NCBI GenBank assembly: GCA_014360655.1
Contig: JACIXC010000002.1
Span: forward strand, 124,001 to 188,000
DNA length: 64,000 nt
Direction: 5' to 3'
Source: Actinomycetota bacterium
GTDB lineage: Bacteria > Actinomycetota > Geothermincolia > Geothermincolales > RBG-13-55-18
Under the pieces are notes generated by a model. It made no database searches. It saw nothing but the letters and a program-made list of their open reading frames with translations, and was not told the DNA's origin. Of this stretch, positions 61,285-64,000 are shown piece by piece. Position numbers and translations under genes: made by a program. Within the stretch, counting starts at the first letter, position 1. Each line of letters starts with the position of its first letter.

Positions 61285-61662
61285 TTGGGTGGGATCGCCG
61301 CGCTGGTGTGCGCCGTCTCCTTCGCCCTCTTCATGCTAGCGCTGGCGGTGGTGACCTTAAAGCTGGCCAGGTCCCTCTCCATCACCAACCGCATACTCAA
61401 TGACATCCGGCACGAGGCCGTCCCGCTGCTCACGAAGCTTCAGACGACCATGGACCACGTCAACGTCGAGATGGCGCGCGTCGACGGGGTGCTTGCGTCC
61501 GTGGAAAGTATGGCCGGAAGCGTGAACGAGGCGACCAAGGCGGCGCAGAAGGCGCTCACCTCCCCCCTGGCGAGGATACTGGGCCTGGGCGTGGGGGCGC
61601 GGAGGGCGCTCGGCTCCGTTTCCTCCGGCGGGAAGGGAGCACGGGACGCGGAGGGGGACTGA
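61285..61662 (+). CDS. DUF948 family membrane protein
   Basis: A 125-residue protein with one N-terminal membrane helix (about 3-27) and a predicted helical stretch with ILNDIRHEAVPLLTKLQTTMDHVNVEM and VDGVLASVESMAGSVNEATKA, the pattern of DUF948. The C-terminal 30 residues are Gly/Ser/Arg-rich. Role unknown. TTG 61285 has AGGGGGG 7 bases upstream; TTG 61279 is the alternative. The gene follows the iscU-like gene by 13 bases. Confidence 0.78.
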   Translation: MGGIAALVCAVSFALFMLALAVVTLKLARSLSITNRILNDIRHEAVPLLTKLQTTMDHVNVEMARVDGVLASVESMAGSVNEATKAAQKALTSPLARILGLGVGARRALGSVSSGGKGARDAEGD

Positions 61663-62113
61663 TCCATACGGCCGGTTTCCGCTTCGCCTCCCGCGAGCGG
61701 CCGGACCCCGCGGAATACGGCGCGTAAGAGTCTCGGCATAGCCCCGCTTTCTTTGCCTCCCGCTGGCGGCCGGACCCGCGGGCGACACGATGCGTAACCG
61801 TTGCAGGACCGCCCTGCTTGTCTGGCCGCCCGCAGGCAGCGGGCCTCGCGGGCCTCTCCGAAACGGGGGCGGGAAGCCCGAGGCATGGTGCCGACGCCCG
61901 CTTACCGCCGCAAGGGAGGCGGGGAGAACGGACCTACACGCAATGGATCCGTGCGTGTCGCGCAGCCCCCGCGGGAACCCCCGGTAGATTGCCGCGACTC
62001 CATGCGCGCCAAGCGCGCGATGATGTAGAATAAGCGAACATGGAACACGATACCGGGCATGCCCTCGCGGCAGGCGGGGCGCATGGCGTCGTCTTTCACG
62101 GGGAGGAACGGAC
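61663..62113. other. 451-base gap before alaS with degenerate repeats
   Basis: Two clear copies of a roughly 70-base unit start with GCCTCCCGC (61686-61713 and 61755-61782), both followed by GCGTAA. A third, more diverged copy appears near 61825-61855. TAGAAT at 62026-62031 is a possible -10 for alaS. No T-box specifier or terminator was found, and no gene is supported. Confidence 0.55.
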
Positions 62114-64000
62114 TTGCGCAGCGACGAGATAAGGGACAGGTTCCTGGAGTTCTTCCGGGAGAGGGGACACCGCGTGGTGAAGAGCTCCTCCCTCATACCC
62201 GATGACCCCACCCTGCTTCTGACCAACGCGGGCATGGTGCAGTTCAAGCCCTTCTTCCTCGCCCTCCAGAAGCCGGACTTCACGCGGGCCACCACCTGCC
62301 AGAAGTGCGTGCGCACCACGGACATCGAGAAGGTGGGTCACACGGCGCGTCACCTCACCTTCTTCGAGATGCTGGGCAACTTCAGCTTCGGCGATTACTA
62401 CAAGCGTGAGGCCATACCGTGGGCGTGGGAGTTCCTGACCGGCGTGATGGGGCTGGACCCCGGACGCATGTATTGCTCCGTTTTCAGGGAGGACGACGAG
62501 GCCTACGAGATCTGGAGAGACGTGGTGGGCGTTCCGGAAGACCGCCTCGTCCGCCTGGGCGAGGAGGACAACTTCTGGGACATGGGCACCACCGGTCCGT
62601 GCGGCCCCTGCTCGGAGATAATCTACGACCAGGGGGAGGAGTACGGATGCGGCAGGCCCGATTGCCGCGTGGGATGCGACTGCGACCGCTACCTCGAGTT
62701 GTGGAACCTGGTCTTCATGCAGTTCGACCGCGACGCAGAGGGCGGCCTGCACCCCCTGCCCTCGAAGAACATCGACACGGGACTGGGACTGGAGCGGCTC
62801 GCCTCGGTCATGCAGGGGGTAGCCAGCAACTTCGAGACGGACCTGCTGGCGCCGGTGTTGCAGGCCGTATGTGACCTCGGCGGCGTGAGCTACGGGAGGG
62901 GCGGGGAAAGCGACATATCGGTGAAGATAGTGGCCGACCACGCGCGCGCCTTCACCTTCCTGGTGGGCGACGGCGTGCTGCCGTCCAACGAGGATCGAGG
63001 GTATATACTGCGCAGGCTGATACGGCGCGCGGTGCGCCACGGGCGGCTGCTGGGGATAGAGGAGATCTTCCTCCCCCGCCTGGTGGACGTGGTGCTGGAG
63101 ATCATGGGAGACGCATACCCCGAACTGAAGCGGGACCGCTCCTTCATCGTCTCCATAGTGCGCGGCGAGGAAGAGAGGTTCTCGCAGACGCTGCGCAGCG
63201 GGCTCGTCTACCTGGCCGGGACCATGGAGGACCTGCGCAGGGAGGGGAAGCGCACGGTGCCGGGCGAGGCGGTGTTCTACCTCCACGACACCCTGGGTTT
63301 TCCGCTGGAGTTGACGCGGGAGCTGGCGCGTGAGGAGGGCTTGGAGCTGGATGAGGAGGGGTTTGAGGCCCTCATGCGGGAGCAGAGGGAGAGGGCGCGG
63401 GCGGCGCGCGTGGAAGAGGGTTATTCCGCCCAGGAGCAGGAGATATACGCCGAGATACTGGACAACTACGGCGAGAGCCATTTCACGGGGTACGAGACCA
63501 TGAGCGACCGCGCGAGGCTAATGGCCGTGGTCAGGGACGGCCGCGCGGTATCCGAGGCGGCGCAGGGGGATGAGGTGGAGCTCTTCCTCGACCGCACCCC
63601 CTTTTACGGGGAGAAGGGCGGCCAGGTGGGCGATACCGGGTTGATAGCATCCCCTTCCGGAGAGGCGCAGGTGCTCGATACGGTGCATCCGACGCGAGGC
63701 CTCACCGCCCACCGCGCGCGGGTCGTCCGCGGCAGGCTCGTGGCGGGCGAAGAGGTGGAGGCCAGCGTGGACCGTGAGCGCCGCATGGCCATAAGGCGCA
63801 ACCATACCGCCACGCACCTCCTGCACAATGCCCTGCGGCACGTTCTGGGAGACCATGCCAAGCAGGCGGGCTCCCTCGTGGAACCCCACAGGCTCCGCTT
63901 CGACTTCACCCATTACGCCCCACTGACCCGCGAGGAGTTGGCAAGGGTGGAGGAGATGGCCAACAGGGCCGTCATGGAGGATTACCCGGTGAGGGCATAC
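62114..64000 (+). CDS. alaS: alanyl-tRNA synthetase, 3' end beyond window
   Basis: An open frame of 629 codons running off the window end. It begins MRSDEIRDRFLEFFRERGHR at TTG 62114 with GGGGAGG 8 bases upstream. Class II motifs are seen in TTCQKCVRTTDIEKVGHTAR, FEMLGNFSFGDYYK and NIDTGLGLERL. The editing domain opens with RRNHTATHLLHNALRHVLG near residue 560, holding the H-x-x-x-H zinc site. About 250 more residues (the rest of the editing domain and C-Ala) lie downstream. Confidence 0.96.
   Translation, partial: MRSDEIRDRFLEFFRERGHRVVKSSSLIPDDPTLLLTNAGMVQFKPFFLALQKPDFTRATTCQKCVRTTDIEKVGHTARHLTFFEMLGNFSFGDYYKREAIPWAWEFLTGVMGLDPGRMYCSVFREDDEAYEIWRDVVGVPEDRLVRLGEEDNFWDMGTTGPCGPCSEIIYDQGEEYGCGRPDCRVGCDCDRYLELWNLVFMQFDRDAEGGLHPLPSKNIDTGLGLERLASVMQGVASNFETDLLAPVLQAVCDLGGVSYGRGGESDISVKIVADHARAFTFLVGDGVLPSNEDRGYILRRLIRRAVRHGRLLGIEEIFLPRLVDVVLEIMGDAYPELKRDRSFIVSIVRGEEERFSQTLRSGLVYLAGTMEDLRREGKRTVPGEAVFYLHDTLGFPLELTRELAREEGLELDEEGFEALMREQRERARAARVEEGYSAQEQEIYAEILDNYGESHFTGYETMSDRARLMAVVRDGRAVSEAAQGDEVELFLDRTPFYGEKGGQVGDTGLIASPSGEAQVLDTVHPTRGLTAHRARVVRGRLVAGEEVEASVDRERRMAIRRNHTATHLLHNALRHVLGDHAKQAGSLVEPHRLRFDFTHYAPLTREELARVEEMANRAVMEDYPVRAY

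Noticed and set aside
61663-62113. T-box riboswitch for alaS
   Set aside because: No AGGGTGGNACCGCG core, no specifier loop and no terminator were found.

Overview
The window is a high-GC, gene-dense chromosomal segment from what looks like an actinobacterium (Actinomycetota). Almost every gene is on the + strand. The main evidence is gene order. The run dprA - xer recombinase - WhiG/FliA-type sigma - rpsB - tsf - pyrH - frr - cdsA - dxr - rseP - ispG - proS is the arrangement known from Streptomyces. So is the block PI(P) synthase - PatA-like acyltransferase - PimA-like mannosyltransferase ... pdxS - pdxT - yebC - ruvC - ruvA - ruvB ... yajC - secD - secF - rel. Several features are less usual for well-studied actinobacteria: queuosine genes queH/queA/tgt sit inside the ruv-sec block, and a rarA - iscU-like - alaS tail resembles Firmicutes order. 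A deep-branching or uncultured actinobacterial class (for example a Geothermincolia-like lineage) is my inference and is not proven.

Layout. 1-3904: a partial gene, DUF177/YceD, rpmF, plsX, rnc, degV. 3905-5314: about 1.4 kb of non-coding mosaic repeats. 5315-14279: smc, ftsY, ffh, rpsP, khpA, rimM, trmD, rplS (chromosome organisation, SRP targeting, ribosome and tRNA maturation). 14289-19503: lepB, rnhB, yraN, a zinc-ribbon membrane protein, comM, dprA. 19628-25477: xer, sigma factor, rpsB, tsf, pyrH, frr, cdsA. 25502-31218: a lone minus-strand EthD-like gene, then dxr, rseP, ispG, proS. 31310-35980: cupin, then a phosphatidylinositol-mannoside module (CDP-alcohol phosphatidyltransferase, acyltransferase, mannosyltransferase, inositol-phosphatase-like protein) and a LysE exporter. 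36338-38856: lemA, htpX, a minus-strand methyltransferase. 39091-43932: pdxS, pdxT, yebC, ruvC, ruvA, ruvB. 44122-50618: queH, queA, tgt, yajC, secD, secF. 50812-58499: rel, dtd, an MBL hydrolase, hisS, aspS, ispH. 58500-64000: a repeat-containing gap, a 6S RNA gene, rarA, an IscU-like scaffold gene, DUF948 and a 3'-truncated alaS.

How the genes fit together. Isoprenoid synthesis by the MEP route has three enzymes here (dxr, ispG, ispH). CdsA makes CDP-diacylglycerol, the substrate of the PI(P) synthase in the PIM module. LepB, SecDF-YajC, FtsY-Ffh and RseP cover membrane targeting, export and intramembrane proteolysis. RuvABC, RarA, SMC, DprA, ComM and Xer cover recombination and DNA uptake. 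QueH, QueA and Tgt form the late steps of tRNA queuosine synthesis.

The most interesting non-protein signals are: (i) a strongly supported 6S RNA gene upstream of rarA; (ii) a putative terminator/antiterminator switch in the rpsB leader; (iii) a structured rplS leader; (iv) a -10 box placed so that dxr should be transcribed as a leaderless mRNA, overlapped by a WhiG-type promoter match; (v) three unrelated families of hairpin-rich intergenic repeats; and (vi) a 103-nt nearly pure purine tract in front of tgt. No tRNA, rRNA, CRISPR array or insertion sequence was seen. All assignments were read by eye from sequence; no database search was run.
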